Shown: positions 36,220-46,153, counted from the first letter of the stretch. The stretch: 64,000 nucleotides of DNA from Oceanisphaera pacifica (GCF_017498065.1 NZ_JAGDFX010000003.1:124001-188000), one strand, 5' to 3'. Notes: generated from the letters alone by a model not told the origin. Made by a program: numbers and translations.

Positions 36220-36295
36220 ACTGTTTTTATGGTTATCTTTATCCTAAGAAAGAGGTAACGTTCTGTTTTTATTGAGTTTATATTTACATTAAAAT

Positions 36296-36350
36296 AAAAG
36301 GGGTCGGAGTCATTTTATAATACTGCGTTAAATGACTCCGACCCCTTTTT
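36296..36350. repeat. GGGGTCGGAGTCATTTTA hairpin element, likely terminator of rsx-nth
   Basis: AAAAGGGGTCGGAGTCATTT pairs with AAATGACTCCGACCCCTTTT (left arm from 36296, right arm ending 36350). It starts 4 bases after the nth stop on the minus strand. The T tract on either strand makes it a plausible end of the rsx-nth transcript. The loop TATAATACTGCGTT is close to that of the neighbouring copy (ATCATACTGAGTT), suggesting recent common origin. Confidence 0.85.
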
Positions 36351-36353
36351 AGT

Positions 36354-36989
36354 TTAAATCTCTGTTTTTTCTTTAAATTCACATAAATCTTCGATGATGC
36401 AAGAGCCGCAGCGGGGCTTGCGAGCGATGCAGGTGTAGCGGCCGTGTAAAATAAACCAATGGTGTACATCTACTTTAAATTCAGCGGGTACCCATTTTAG
36501 TAACCCTTGCTCTACCTGATCCACGGTTTTGCCTTTGGCAAAGGCGGTGCGGTTGGCGACCCGAAAAATATGGGTGTCTACCGCTATGGTGGGCCAGCCA
36601 AAGGCGGTATTAAGCACGACGTTGGCGGTTTTGCGGCCCACACCGGGCAGGGCTTCTAAGGCGGCTCGGTTTTCGGGCACCACACTGTTATGTAGCTCCA
36701 CCAACATGGTGCAGGTTTTAATAACATTTTCGGCTTTGGTATTAAATAAGCCTATGGTTTTAATGTGCTCTTTTACGCCATCTACGCCTAACGCCAGCAT
36801 AGCCGCTGGGGTAGGGCCTGCGGCAAACAGGCCTTTAGTGGCCTTATTTACGCTCACGTCTGTGGCTTGAGCTGACAATAACACCGCTATAAGTAGCTCA
36901 AAGGGGTTATTAAAATTCAGCTCTGTAGTGGGATTAGGGTTATCGGCGCGTAAGCGTTCTAATATTTCGCGACGTTTTTTTATATTCAT
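36354..36989 (-). CDS. nth: endonuclease III
   Basis: A 211-aa DNA glycosylase/AP lyase removing oxidised pyrimidines. The helix-hairpin-helix is [13 protein letters not shown], with catalytic Lys120 and Asp138 at E. coli numbering. The [4Fe-4S] cluster cysteines are 187, 194, 197 and 203 (C-x6-C-x2-C-x5-C). It overlaps the end of rsxE by 4 bases, as in the E. coli rsxABCDGE-nth operon. Confidence 0.97.
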   Translation of the reverse strand: MNIKKRREILERLRADNPNPTTELNFNNPFELLIAVLLSAQATDVSVNKATKGLFAAGPTPAAMLALGVDGVKEHIKTIGLFNTKAENVIKTCTMLVELHNSVVPENRAALEALPGVGRKTANVVLNTAFGWPTIAVDTHIFRVANRTAFAKGKTVDQVEQGLLKWVPAEFKVDVHHWFILHGRYTCIARKPRCGSCIIEDLCEFKEKTEI

Positions 36990-37681
36990 AACGAGGTCAC
37001 TCGTGCTCGGGTTACTTCTGCTTTAGGTACTGGGGCTTTAATACGGGCCAAACGGCTGTCTATCCAGTTTTTAGCGGCCACTAATAAGCCCAAGCCAATA
37101 AAAGCACCTGGGGGTAAAATGGCTAATAAAAAGCCGTTATCAAGCTGTAATACATCCACTCTTAAACTGGTTGCCCAATCACCTAAGAGTAATTCGGCGC
37201 CATCAAACAAGGTGCCTTGGCCTAATAATTCGCGCAAGCCGCCCAGCACTAACAATACAGCGGTAAAGCCTAAGCCCATCATAAAGCCATCTAATGCCGC
37301 AAGTTTTGCGCTGTTTTTAGAGGCGAAGGCTTCGGCGCGGCCAATGATCACGCAGTTAGTGACAATTAATGGAATAAAAATCCCCAGTGACTGATACACG
37401 CCATAGGTGTAGGCGTTCATAAGTAACTGCACGCAGGTAACAAGGCTTGCAATAATCATCACATAAATGGGAATACGCACTTCGTTAGGCACCCATTTGC
37501 GTACCAAAGACACGCTAGTGTTAGAGCCCACCAATACCAATAAGGTCGCCAGTCCCAAGCCCATGGCGTTGGTGAGGGTATTGGTGACGGCTAACATAGG
37601 GCACAAGCCTAAAATTTGTACCAAGGCGGGGTTATTACCCCATAGGCCTTGGCGCATAATGTCTTTGTATTCTGTGTTCAT
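36986..37681 (-). CDS. rsxE: Rnf/Rsx electron transport complex subunit E
   Basis: A 231-aa inner-membrane subunit with six helices, homologous to NqrD. It begins [39 protein letters not shown] and has [15 protein letters not shown], the conserved Cys/Asn region facing the RsxA half. Rnf couples ferredoxin and NAD to ion translocation. In E. coli Rsx also keeps SoxR reduced. The ATG overlaps the rsxG stop by one base. Confidence 0.95.
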   Translation of the reverse strand: MNTEYKDIMRQGLWGNNPALVQILGLCPMLAVTNTLTNAMGLGLATLLVLVGSNTSVSLVRKWVPNEVRIPIYVMIIASLVTCVQLLMNAYTYGVYQSLGIFIPLIVTNCVIIGRAEAFASKNSAKLAALDGFMMGLGFTAVLLVLGGLRELLGQGTLFDGAELLLGDWATSLRVDVLQLDNGFLLAILPPGAFIGLGLLVAAKNWIDSRLARIKAPVPKAEVTRARVTSL

Positions 37682-38313
37682 TAATTCATCTCTTTACAAG
37701 CAGGGGCTTGAGTGAGTAATTGCGGCTGTTGTTGCACCAGCAATAATACATTTCGCACCGCCTTTACCACGGCCCTTGGGGTAATGGTGGCGCCGGTAAA
37801 GGCATCAAACTGGCCGCCATCACTGCGTACTGCCCAACGGGGGTCTTTTTCATCGCTTAGGGTTTTGCCATTAAAGCTCAACAGCCAAGGCGATTTTTTT
37901 AGCTCAATTTTATCGCCCAAACCTGGGGTTTCATTATGGTTAAGCACCCGTACGCCACTTAAGCTGCCTTGTACGTCTACCCCTACCACCAGTTTAATTT
38001 CACCACTGTAACCATCGGGGGCGATGGCTTCAATGGCATAGCCTTGTGGTTGGCCATTTTTAACCGCAGTAAAAATAGGGAGCGCGTGCTCGCTGCCTAA
38101 AAATTGTTTGTTGGTGAGCATAACGCAGTGATCAAATAACGACTCATCGTGACTACTGGCAGGCAATAGATCGTCTAGCACATCCAGCAGTTGTGCTTGT
38201 TCTTGCTCAATAATGGTGCCTTGTGTTAAGCGGTGGGTTAGGGCCACCAGGGCGGTACACACTAAAGCAAAAATAGCCAACACCATCGCATTTTTACGCA
38301 TCATTGCTAGCAT
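37681..38313 (-). CDS. rsxG: Rnf/Rsx complex subunit G (FMN-binding)
   Basis: A 210-aa protein anchored by an N-terminal helix ([21 protein letters not shown]), with a periplasmic FMN-binding domain. The covalent flavin threonine lies in [15 protein letters not shown] near residue 178. [13 protein letters not shown] is the usual fold landmark. It overlaps rsxD and rsxE by single bases. Confidence 0.95.
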   Translation of the reverse strand: MLAMMRKNAMVLAIFALVCTALVALTHRLTQGTIIEQEQAQLLDVLDDLLPASSHDESLFDHCVMLTNKQFLGSEHALPIFTAVKNGQPQGYAIEAIAPDGYSGEIKLVVGVDVQGSLSGVRVLNHNETPGLGDKIELKKSPWLLSFNGKTLSDEKDPRWAVRSDGGQFDAFTGATITPRAVVKAVRNVLLLVQQQPQLLTQAPACKEMN

Positions 38314-39362
38314 TAGCGCGCCGCTCCATAAGTGGTGGGTTTGGTTAGGGCATCAATCATGGGGACTGTCATATTGGCCAGTAATACCGCAAAGGCGATG
38401 GCATCTGGATAACCGCCAAAGGTGCGAATTAAATACACTAATAAGCCAATGAGTACGCCATATACGAGGCGCCCCTTAAAGGTGGTGGCCGCCGACACAG
38501 GATCGGTGGCAATAAAGAAAGCTCCCAACATGGTGGCCCCCGAGAGCAAGTGCATGCTAGGGCCAATGGTGGTGTCGGGTGAAATTAAAAAGCCAATTAG
38601 GCTAAACACAAATAAGCTCACCACAATGGCCACCGGAATGGGCCAGCTGATCAATTTTAGGCGCAGCATCATTAAGCCGCCGGCTAAATAAGCTAAGTTC
38701 ACCCATTGCCAACCTATGCCGGCCAAGCCTGAAAACACCGGATTGGTGATAATTTCACTGTGAGTGTGACCTTGGGTAAAGCCGGTTTTTAAGGTGTCTA
38801 GCGGCGTGGCCATAGTGGTGCCGTCGGCCAGCTCTTTGAGTTGATGAGGACTAAAGCCATCTTGAGTAAAGCCGGTAAAAATAGCCGAGAAGCTATCAGC
38901 AAAGCTCACCGGATAGAGTTGTAACTCTAGGGGCGGCAACCAGCTGGTCATTTGTAATGGAAACGACACTAATAGCAGTACATAGGCCACCATGGCGGGG
39001 TTAAATAGGTTTTGCCCTATGCCGCCATACAGTTGTTTGGCCACAATTATGGCAAAGCTGGTACCGATAACCACCAGCCACCAGGGGGCAAGCGGTGGGA
39101 TGGCAATGCCAATTAATATGGCGCTAAGTAGGGCTGAGTTATCTTTAAGGTGACTTAAACGTCGACCTCTTAGGCGCAATACTAAGGCTTCGGCCCCGTA
39201 GGCGGTTAATACGGCTAAGGCGATTTGAATTAAGCTACCCGCGCCAAAAAACCACCACTGAACGAGAATGCCCGGGATCAGGCAATAACACACCCGCCGC
39301 ATTAAGGTGGGCGTATCCAGCGCTATGGTGCTGTGCGGTGAACTGCTGATGGTTAACGCCAT
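38313..39362 (-). CDS. rsxD: Rnf/Rsx complex subunit D (membrane, FMN-binding)
   Basis: A 349-aa NqrB-like membrane subunit with about ten helices. The flavin-binding motif is SGATMLGAFFIATDPVSAATT near residue 277. It also has the NLFNPAMVAYVLLLVSFP segment. Length is near E. coli RsxD (352). It is coupled to rsxC by a one-base overlap. Confidence 0.95.
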   Translation of the reverse strand: MALTISSSPHSTIALDTPTLMRRVCYCLIPGILVQWWFFGAGSLIQIALAVLTAYGAEALVLRLRGRRLSHLKDNSALLSAILIGIAIPPLAPWWLVVIGTSFAIIVAKQLYGGIGQNLFNPAMVAYVLLLVSFPLQMTSWLPPLELQLYPVSFADSFSAIFTGFTQDGFSPHQLKELADGTTMATPLDTLKTGFTQGHTHSEIITNPVFSGLAGIGWQWVNLAYLAGGLMMLRLKLISWPIPVAIVVSLFVFSLIGFLISPDTTIGPSMHLLSGATMLGAFFIATDPVSAATTFKGRLVYGVLIGLLVYLIRTFGGYPDAIAFAVLLANMTVPMIDALTKPTTYGAAR

Positions 39363-41542
39363 TATGATTGCTCGTCCTTATTGGCTGATGAGTCTGATGA
39401 AGCCTTCGCCTCTTGTACCTCTGCTTGTTGTGCGGCCTTGCGGGCTTTAGCTCTGGCCACGGCCGCTTTAATGGCGGCTTTTTTATCGTCGACCGCCTCA
39501 GCAGCAGGGGCGTCAGTCGCATTATCGCCACTCGGCTCAGCTTGTGCCTCTGCTTGTTGCGCCGCCTTGCGTGCCTTAGCTCTGGCCACAGCCGCTTGTA
39601 TGGCGGCCTTTTTATCATCGGCTGGTGCTGCAGCAGTTGCCGGTTCAGGCTGTGCTGCAGGAGCTGGCGCTTCGCCATTATCTGCTTGTTGTGCCGCTTT
39701 GCGGGCTTTAGCTCTGGCTACGGCCGCTTGTATGGCGGCTTTTTTATCGTTGGCAGGTGCAGCAGTTGCCGGTTCAGGCTGTGCTGCAGGAGCCGGCGCT
39801 TCGCCATTATCGGCTTGTTGCGCCGCTTTGCGAGCCTTGGCTCTGGCCACAGCTGCCGCCACGGCACTTTGTTTATCGCTGTTAGCAGTAGCGGCGCCGT
39901 CGGCTTGGGGCGCCTCGCTTTGGGCGGCTTGTTTAAGCGCTTTATTGCGCCGCGCTTCTTCTTTTCGTGCGGCGCGTGCGGCGGCCATATCTTTTGGTGG
40001 AGCGGCTTGCTGGCGTGCTTTAACGCGAGCCAGCGCCGCGGCAACGGGATCTTCTCCGGTGGCGGCGGCTTGTTCGGCCATGCGCGCTTTACGCTCGGCA
40101 GCGGCTTTGGCTTGTCTGGCTTGGCGTTCGGCTTTTTCGCGAGCTAGGCGCTCTTGGCGAGCTTCAAAGCGCACTTTGGCGCGCTCGGCTTGCACGGCCT
40201 CGTGGGCAGCTTGGCGAATATCGGCTTTTGCCTCGCGGTAATATTGCACTAATGGAATATTACTGGGGCACACATAGGCACAGGCTCCGCATTCTATGCA
40301 GTCAAATAAGTTATGAGCGTTGAGCTTGTCGTGCTCATGGTTGCGCGCATACCAATATAGCTGTTGCGGTAATAAGCTGGCAGGGCAGGCATCAGCACAC
40401 TGGCTGCAACGAATGCAGGCCATTTCATCTTCTGGTGGCGGCAGCTCTGTGTATTTAGGAGCCAACACACAGTTGCTACCTTTTATAATGGGAGCCGCGG
40501 CTGTGTGTAGGGTAAAGCCCATCATGGGGCCGCCCATAATCACTCTTTGTTCTAGCTCGGCTTTTAGGCCATAGCGTTGCAGTAAATAGCGCACAGGAGT
40601 GCCAATGTGTACCCAAGCATTACCGGGTTCGCTAAAGGCTTCACCGGCTAGGGTAACCACGCGTCTAATTAAGGGCTCATCATCGATAATGGCGCTTTTA
40701 ACGGCAAATGCGGTGCCCACATTTTGCACCACTATGCCCAAGTCTGCGGGTAGCCCTTTGCGGGGTACTTGTAAGCCGGTTAGTACTTCAATTAACTGTT
40801 TTTCGCCCCCCGAGGGATACTTAGTCGGAACGGGCACAATAACAATGCTGTCATCTTGATTGGCAGTCGTAAGCGCGGCAATTGCCTCGGGTTTATTGTC
40901 TTCTATGGCCAAAATAGTGGTGGTGGGCTGCACGATATGGCGCATGATATGAATACCCTGCAAAATGTCGTGCGGGTATTCGCGCATTAATCTGTCGTCG
41001 GCACTAATATAGGGTTCGCACTCAACGCCATTAATAATCAAGGTGTTTATGGTTTTTTTACGAGGAGTGAGCTTAACATGCGCTGGAAAACCCGCGCCGC
41101 CTAAGCCGGTGATCCCTGCTTGATGAATACGATTAAGCAACACATCGGCATCTAATAATTGATAATCAGCAACCGGAAACCGAGGGCGCCACTCTTCTTC
41201 GCCATCGGGGGTAAGCACAATGCACAAGCCATCTAGGCCAGAAGGGTGACACAAAGGCCGCTCCTCAATGGCACTAATGGTCCCTGAGGTGGGGGCATGT
41301 ACGGGCATCATCATGGGGTTGAGCGGCTGAGTTAATAGCTGACCTTTAAGTACGCGCTCGCCCACTGCCACTTTAAGCTGTGCGGCCTGACCTATGTGCT
41401 GGCGCACTTGCAATATCAGCTCGTTAGGAAGGCCGGCTTCGCTAATGGGCGTTAAATTAGCTGGGGCTTTGCGTTGTGACGGATGAATGCCGCCATGAAA
41501 GTGGTGCAGCTTGCCCGCTTTTAGTTGCTCTAATAGCGTCAT
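39362..41542 (-). CDS. rsxC: Rnf/Rsx complex subunit C with repeat tail
   Basis: A 726-aa peripheral subunit bearing NADH/FMN-binding SLBB-like domains (about 1-360). Two [4Fe-4S] clusters follow, near 375 (CIRCSQCADACP) and 417 (CIECGACAYVCP). The C-terminal third is a low-complexity Ala/Lys/Arg/Glu/Gln region with four copies of an AAVARAKARKAAQQA helix joined by Pro/Ala-rich linkers. Copies 2 and 3 have nearly identical linkers. This tail is normal for gammaproteobacterial RsxC but its length varies. Reading frames on the other strand here are shadows of this composition. Confidence 0.95.
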   Translation of the reverse strand: MTLLEQLKAGKLHHFHGGIHPSQRKAPANLTPISEAGLPNELILQVRQHIGQAAQLKVAVGERVLKGQLLTQPLNPMMMPVHAPTSGTISAIEERPLCHPSGLDGLCIVLTPDGEEEWRPRFPVADYQLLDADVLLNRIHQAGITGLGGAGFPAHVKLTPRKKTINTLIINGVECEPYISADDRLMREYPHDILQGIHIMRHIVQPTTTILAIEDNKPEAIAALTTANQDDSIVIVPVPTKYPSGGEKQLIEVLTGLQVPRKGLPADLGIVVQNVGTAFAVKSAIIDDEPLIRRVVTLAGEAFSEPGNAWVHIGTPVRYLLQRYGLKAELEQRVIMGGPMMGFTLHTAAAPIIKGSNCVLAPKYTELPPPEDEMACIRCSQCADACPASLLPQQLYWYARNHEHDKLNAHNLFDCIECGACAYVCPSNIPLVQYYREAKADIRQAAHEAVQAERAKVRFEARQERLAREKAERQARQAKAAAERKARMAEQAAATGEDPVAAALARVKARQQAAPPKDMAAARAARKEEARRNKALKQAAQSEAPQADGAATANSDKQSAVAAAVARAKARKAAQQADNGEAPAPAAQPEPATAAPANDKKAAIQAAVARAKARKAAQQADNGEAPAPAAQPEPATAAAPADDKKAAIQAAVARAKARKAAQQAEAQAEPSGDNATDAPAAEAVDDKKAAIKAAVARAKARKAAQQAEVQEAKASSDSSANKDEQS
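39430..39880. repeat. in-frame tandem repeats coding the RsxC C-terminal tail
   Basis: About 129-base units, each encoding KKAAI(Q/K)AAVARAKARKAAQQA plus a linker (AQPEPATAA or similar). Units at roughly 39818-39875, 39690-39748, 39560-39620 and 39430-39490 hold the core. The two middle linkers are almost identical at DNA level, so copy number probably changes by recombination or slippage. Confidence 0.85.
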
Positions 41543-41543
41543 A

Positions 41544-42098
41544 TTAATCTACCTGTTTAATGGCGATGGAGTTGAGCTGCCATTTCCAGTTATCTGTGGT
41601 GACTTTAATGGGGATCATTTCTATGCAGTCTGTCGGGCAGGGGTCGACACATAAGTCGCAGCCGGTGCATTCGTCTTCAATTACAGTGTGCAGGGCTTTA
41701 GTAGCACCCACTATGGCATCAACCGGGCAAGCGGCAATGCACTTGGTGCAACCAATACACATATCTTCGTGAATAAAAGCGACGCGTTTTTCTGGTTCAG
41801 CCTCGGCTTCGCCTAAGCTTTGTGGCTCTACCCCCATTAAATCGGCAATTTTAATCATGGTCGCTTCGCCGCCGGGCACGCATTTGTTGATGTCGTCGCC
41901 GTTGGCTACGGCTTCGGCGTAGGGCCGACACCCCGGATAGCCGCACTGGCCACATTGGGTTTGTGGCAGTAGTTCATCCAGTTGTTCAACTATGGGGTCG
42001 GACTCTACCTGAAACTTAACGGCAGCAAAGCCTAAAATTAGGCCGAAAATCAGCGCCAGTAGCGCCAGTACAGCAATGGCTATTAAAATATGACTCAT
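41544..42098 (-). CDS. rsxB: Rnf/Rsx complex subunit B (ferredoxin-like)
   Basis: A 184-aa protein with an N-terminal membrane helix ([22 protein letters not shown]). A four-Cys Fe-S motif (CGQCGYPGC...C) is followed by two [4Fe-4S] ferredoxin motifs, [12 protein letters not shown] and [12 protein letters not shown]. It is the electron entry subunit together with RsxC. The gene starts one base inside the rsxA stop and ends one base before rsxC. Confidence 0.95.
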   Translation of the reverse strand: MSHILIAIAVLALLALIFGLILGFAAVKFQVESDPIVEQLDELLPQTQCGQCGYPGCRPYAEAVANGDDINKCVPGGEATMIKIADLMGVEPQSLGEAEAEPEKRVAFIHEDMCIGCTKCIAACPVDAIVGATKALHTVIEDECTGCDLCVDPCPTDCIEMIPIKVTTDNWKWQLNSIAIKQVD

Positions 42099-42679
42099 TA
42101 AAACTTCACCAATCCGGTAAAGCCCATAAAGGCTAACGACATTAAGCCGGCGGTGATCATGGCAAGCGCCGCTCCTTTAAAGGGAGCGGGCACATCGGCA
42201 CCGGCTAGCCGCTCACGCATGGCGGCAAATAACACTAACACTAACGAAAAACCCAAAGCGGCACTAAAGCCGTACACTAGGCTTTGCATAAAATTATGTT
42301 GTTCGTTGATGTTTAATAACGCCACACCAAGTACGGCACAGTTGGTGGTGATCAGCGGTAAAAAAATACCTAATAGGCGATAAAGTGCTGGGCTGGTTTT
42401 ATGCACCACCATTTCGGTAAATTGCACGACTACGGCTATCACCAAAATAAACGACAGGGTACGCAAATAGGTCAGCTCTAGGGGCTGCAAGATATACTGG
42501 TTGACCAAATAAGAACAGGCAGAGGCCAAAGTCAGTACAAAAGTGGTAGCAAGGCCCATACCAATAGCGGTTTCTAGCTTGCCAGACACACCCATAAAGG
42601 GGCAAAGACCTAAAAATTTGACCAGTACGAAGTTGTTGACCAGCACTGTGCCAACAAACAGCAGCAAATATTCAGACAT
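42098..42679 (-). CDS. rsxA: Rnf/Rsx complex subunit A
   Basis: A 193-aa six-helix membrane subunit, homologous to NqrE, opening [32 protein letters not shown] and carrying [13 protein letters not shown]. It is exactly the E. coli RsxA length when ATG 42679 is used; a GTG two codons earlier is less likely. It is the first gene of rsxABCDGE-nth. Confidence 0.95.
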   Translation of the reverse strand: MSEYLLLFVGTVLVNNFVLVKFLGLCPFMGVSGKLETAIGMGLATTFVLTLASACSYLVNQYILQPLELTYLRTLSFILVIAVVVQFTEMVVHKTSPALYRLLGIFLPLITTNCAVLGVALLNINEQHNFMQSLVYGFSAALGFSLVLVLFAAMRERLAGADVPAPFKGAALAMITAGLMSLAFMGFTGLVKF

Positions 42680-42825
42680 GATCACTCGGTAATATAAAAT
42701 GACAGCGACTATTATCGGACTTTATGTTGCATTTAACAATGCCCTAGGCTTAAGGAGCCCGCAGGAAAAGGGGTGTTTATTAAGGCTGAGCATAAATAAC
42801 GCTGTGCTAGTGGCTGCTAATACAA

Positions 42826-42849
42826 AAAGCCAACCCTGAGGTTGGCTTT
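42826..42849 (-). terminator. rho-independent terminator after the small Cys-rich ORF
   Basis: AAAGCCAACC-CTGA-GGTTGGCTTT hairpin; read on the minus strand it ends in T5. It lies 28 bases beyond the stop of the small ORF and downstream of nothing else on that strand, which supports that the ORF is transcribed. Confidence 0.85.
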
Positions 42850-42876
42850 AAATGTATAGCATTGGTCAAAGCTCAA

Positions 42877-42984
42877 TTACTCAGCTTCTGCTTGCTGCTC
42901 TGCTTGCGCTTTAGCCTCGGTTGCCGCTTGTTCTTGCTCTTGACGAGTGTGCTCACCGCCGCAACCACCACAACATCCGCTCAT
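42877..42984 (-). CDS. small Cys/Gly-rich peptide, unknown function
   Basis: A 35-aa ORF: MSGCCGGCGGEH followed by a Gln/Glu/Ala-rich helix (TRQEQEQAATEAKAQAEQQ). Three cysteines in CCGGC plus a His resemble a metal-binding or redox tip. A good AGGAG ribosome binding site lies 8 bases before the ATG and an intrinsic terminator follows, so it looks like a real monocistronic gene. I cannot name a family with confidence. It sits between pfkA and rsxA; the remaining spacer (42985-43118) has no recognised site. Confidence 0.65.
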   Translation of the reverse strand: MSGCCGGCGGEHTRQEQEQAATEAKAQAEQQAEAE

Positions 42985-43118
42985 AGCATTCTCCTTTATT
43001 GACCGCTTGATAGGTATATTTGTTATGTCACGGGCAAACAGTATAAAGGCGAATAAGGCAGAAGGATGTGATCTAGCACAATAAGGTGCTTTTCAAATGC
43101 CAGTTTGAGGGGGGGGAG

Positions 43119-43226
43119 AAAAGGGGTCGGAGTCATTTTTACCATTTCCACACTATTTTGCTGATGAATACGGCTTTAGCACCTGTTTATCAGCATATTT
43201 CCCATAAATGACTCCGACCCCTTTTT
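43119..43226. repeat. long GGGGTCGGAGTCATTT element after pfkA
   Basis: Terminal inverted repeats AAAAGGGGTCGGAGTCATTT (43119-43138) and its complement ending at 43226, separated by about 65 bases. The interior (TTTTGCTGATGAATACGG ... ACCTGTTTATCAGC) is the reverse complement, with mismatches, of 24881-24930. The right end is 6 bases from the pfkA stop, so it may also end that transcript. Confidence 0.85.
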
Positions 43227-43232
43227 AGTGTT

Positions 43233-44195
43233 TTAGAACAGGGTATTGGATAGTTGGTACATTTCTTCGTCGAAGGGGCGTCTTAGATGTTTAATGCAGT
43301 CAATAATGTCGTGATGCACAATATTATTGCTTTGTAAGCCCATACAGCGTCCGCCGTAGCCTTCAAGTAACAGCTCCATTGCGCGTGCGCCCATGCGACT
43401 GGCCATAATGCGGTCTTGTGCGGTGGGGCTGCCGCCACGTTGAATATGGCCTAAGGTGGTGGCGCGGGTATCGCGGCCGGTAGCAGCTTGAATGTCGTAA
43501 GCTAAGCGGTTGACGTCACACATATTTTCGCAAATGGCGACAATGGCGTGTTTTTTACCTTTGGCCACCCCTTGATGAATTTGCTGAATAAGCTCGTCTT
43601 GATCAAAGGCCACCTCGGGCACAATCACGTATTCGGCGCCGCCTGCTACTGCTGCAGAAGAGGTGAGATCGCCACAGTGGCGGCCCATGACTTCTACGAC
43701 CGAAATTCGATTATGTGAGCTGCAAGTGTCACGCAATCTGTCTATGGCTTCTACGGCCACATTAAGGGCGGTATCAAAGCCAATGGTGAAGTCGGTGCCA
43801 GCAATGTCATTGTCTATGGTGCCCGGAATACCAATGCACGGAAAACCCAGCTCTGTTAGGCTCATGGCCCCCATGTAGGAGCCATCGCCACCAATGACTA
43901 CCAGGGCATCAATGGCGTGTTTTTTTAAATTGGCCACGGCTTGTGCCCGTATGGCTTCTTCTTTAAATTCAGGAAAACGCGCCGAGCCTAAAAAAGTACC
44001 GCCTCGGGTGATCACATCTGATACCGAGTGGCGCTCTAATAAGCTAATTTCATCTTGATAAAGGCCTTTATAACCACTACGAATGCCAAATACTTCTACA
44101 TTATGGTGAAGGCCGGCTCGCACTACGGCTCGAATGGCCGCGTTCATCCCCGGCGCATCGCCACCACTGGTGAGCACGCCAATGCGTTTGATCAT
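43233..44195 (-). CDS. pfkA: ATP-dependent 6-phosphofructokinase
   Basis: A 320-aa glycolytic enzyme. The ATP site GGDAPGMNA is at 11-19, GGDGS at 102-106, and the catalytic region [11 protein letters not shown] has Thr126, Asp128 and Asp130. [21 protein letters not shown] and the C-terminal [19 protein letters not shown] are typical of bacterial PfkA. Length equals E. coli PfkA (320). It is a single gene, with tpiA upstream on the same strand. Confidence 0.97.
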   Translation of the reverse strand: MIKRIGVLTSGGDAPGMNAAIRAVVRAGLHHNVEVFGIRSGYKGLYQDEISLLERHSVSDVITRGGTFLGSARFPEFKEEAIRAQAVANLKKHAIDALVVIGGDGSYMGAMSLTELGFPCIGIPGTIDNDIAGTDFTIGFDTALNVAVEAIDRLRDTCSSHNRISVVEVMGRHCGDLTSSAAVAGGAEYVIVPEVAFDQDELIQQIHQGVAKGKKHAIVAICENMCDVNRLAYDIQAATGRDTRATTLGHIQRGGSPTAQDRIMASRMGARAMELLLEGYGGRCMGLQSNNIVHHDIIDCIKHLRRPFDEEMYQLSNTLF

Positions 44196-44269
44196 TTATG
44201 CACTCTCTTTTGTATTTTTTATCAATTTAATAACACAGCAAAGGTTCAGCTTAATATGCCTTTCGCTTA

Positions 44270-45031
44270 TTAACCTGCGCTAATAATGGCGGCAAATTCA
44301 TCTGCCTGTAGGGCAGCGCCGCCCACAAGCGCACCGTCTATATCTGCCATGGCAAACAGTCCGGCCGCGCTGGATCCTTTTACTGAACCGCCGTATAAAA
44401 TCTGCACACCATCGGCCACCTTGGCATCCAGGTTGGCTAAAAAGGCGCGAATGGCAGCATGCACCCCTTGGGCTATCTCTGGGGTGGCAGTTTTGCCGGT
44501 GCCAATGGCCCAGACAGGCTCGTAGGCGATCACGGCGTTAGCAAAAGATTCAATGCCACAATGGGCGATAACTTCGTGTAACTGACGCTCGACGACGGCT
44601 TGGGTTTCACCGGCTTCAAACTGCGCTAGGGTTTCACCAATACACAATACTGGGGTTAAGCCGGCATCTTGGGCGGCGCGAAATTTCGCAGCCACCATGG
44701 CATCGCTTTCGCCGTGCAGGGTGCGACGCTCACTGTGACCCACTAACACATATTGCACACCAAACTCGGTATACATGTGCGCCGAGTTTTCGCCGGTAAA
44801 AGCACCTTGGTCGTGAATATCAACATCTTGTGCGCCCAGTGCAATAGGGCTGTCGGTTAATAACGCCTGCGCTTGACCTAAAAATAACACGGGCGGACAC
44901 ACGGCAACGGCCACATTAGGGTGTTGTGTGGCGGGGGCTTGTAAGGCGGTAATTAACTGAGCCACCATGGCTTTATTGCCATTCAGCTTCCAATTTCCCA
45001 TGACTAAGGTTTGTCGTGTTGTTTGTGTCAT
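44270..45031 (-). CDS. tpiA: triosephosphate isomerase
   Basis: A 253-aa TIM-barrel enzyme interconverting glyceraldehyde 3-phosphate and dihydroxyacetone phosphate. Active-site residues are Asn13/Lys15 (GNWKLNG), His99 (VGHSERR) and Glu171 (AYEPVWAIGTG); the phosphate loop is YGGSVKGSSAAG. It lies 74 bases from pfkA on the same strand, so the two glycolytic genes may share a transcript. Confidence 0.97.
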   Translation of the reverse strand: MTQTTRQTLVMGNWKLNGNKAMVAQLITALQAPATQHPNVAVAVCPPVLFLGQAQALLTDSPIALGAQDVDIHDQGAFTGENSAHMYTEFGVQYVLVGHSERRTLHGESDAMVAAKFRAAQDAGLTPVLCIGETLAQFEAGETQAVVERQLHEVIAHCGIESFANAVIAYEPVWAIGTGKTATPEIAQGVHAAIRAFLANLDAKVADGVQILYGGSVKGSSAAGLFAMADIDGALVGGAALQADEFAAIISAG

Positions 45032-45109
45032 TTTTTAACCCTTATGTGTGCAATAAATAACGCAATAATAGGGCGGCAGTATAAAGGCAGGACGCTAGCA
45101 AGACCAGTG

Positions 45110-45304
45110 CCTTTGGGAGCTGTTAGCCGTAAGCGTTCAGATAAAGATCGAAGCTAAAGACTCTATTTGCCACGGAATACACAGAAAAACACTGAAAAAT
45201 AGGGATAGTAGTAAAAGCCAAAGAGTTGGTGAGGGGAAGATCTTAACCATCAACAGCCCTGTCACTTTTTGTTCTTGAACTCTTCTGTGCGTTCCGTGGC
45301 AAAA
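45110..45304. repeat. repeat block with outer inverted arms
   Basis: The 280-base gap between tpiA and elyC contains TTTGCCACGGAATACACAGA (45166-45185) and, 95 bases on, its inverted relative TTCTGTGCGTTCCGTGGCAAA (45283-45303). These arms are relatives of the CCACGGAATACACGGAAG units at 29777 and 35515. No gene is visible inside. Confidence 0.7.
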
Positions 45305-45311
45305 TGAGTCT

Positions 45312-46153
45312 TTAATTTTTTAGCTGGGTGCTTGGCGCAGGGCGCTCGGCGCTGTGGCTTATCGCTTCTTTTAAAAGACCTAAATATTCATGCCAAGCGG
45401 TTTCGCTGCGCTTTAGGTAACGAGCTTTAGGTAAATAGCTGTATAGCGGCAATGTAGCTTGGCTCTCTTTTGCTAAGTGCCCCACAGGAGCGGCGGTGGG
45501 TGTGGCGCCTTGGTGGTGAAATAACCTCATGGCGCGAGGCATATGGCTGGCTGAGGTGACTAATAAAGCGTGGCGGTCGTTAATTAAAGGTGCAATGGCG
45601 CGCGCCTCTTCATGGGTGTCTTTTGGTAGCGGCAGCATCACAATGCGCGCTTTATTGATGCCTAAGGCCTGCGCAACCTCAGCATATAAAGCGGCACTGG
45701 TGCGACCTTCGCCACCCGCATAGCCGCTCACAATGAGGCGCGCATTGGGGTAAGCGTGCGCCAGTTGCACGCCTTCGGTAATGCGAATTAACCCAGCATT
45801 GCTAAGTTGACTTAATAAGGGCAAGTTAGCATCCGCCACTTGGGCTGCCCCAGCACTATAATATCTTGTGGTTGTCTGTAATGAGGTGACTCAGCATCTG
45901 AGTGCGCTAATGAGTCTGGGTTTACTAATGAAGCAGGTAAATAAGTGGGGTAGCGTGATTCAAGTGGGCTTATTAAGGCGTTAGCCACTGGGCGAGTAGA
46001 AAGTAGGCATAAGCACAGTAACGACAGCACCAATAGGGCGCCACCGGCGTTTTTATGTTGTCGATAAAGCAAGATAAGCCCTAAAAAAGCCAAGATTAAT
46101 AGCAAAGGCAGGGGTAATAATAAGCTACCTAGCCATTTTTTCGCCAAAAACAT
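45312..46153 (-). pseudogene. elyC: envelope biogenesis factor ElyC, frameshifted
   Basis: Two adjacent frames together make one ElyC (DUF218 family). The 5' part (starting MFLAKKWLGSLLLPLPLLLI, two membrane helices, then STRPVANALISPLESRYPTY and DIIVLG) and the 3' part (ADANLPLLSQLSNAGLIRITEGV, LIVSGYAGG, LPKDTHEEARAI, LLVTSASHMPRAM) align in order with E. coli ElyC. The frame breaks at the C4/G4 run 45848-45851; one added G would restore an open frame. ElyC supports lipid carrier-dependent envelope polymer synthesis. It is either a recent mutation or a sequencing error. The neighbours cmoM and mukFEB are the same as in E. coli. Confidence 0.75.

Noticed and set aside
39381-40241. Long plus-strand ORFs (286 and 244 codons) opposite rsxC
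   Set aside because: They are antisense shadows of the Ala/Lys/Arg repeat tail; composition mirrors the rsxC codons and there is no RBS or family match.
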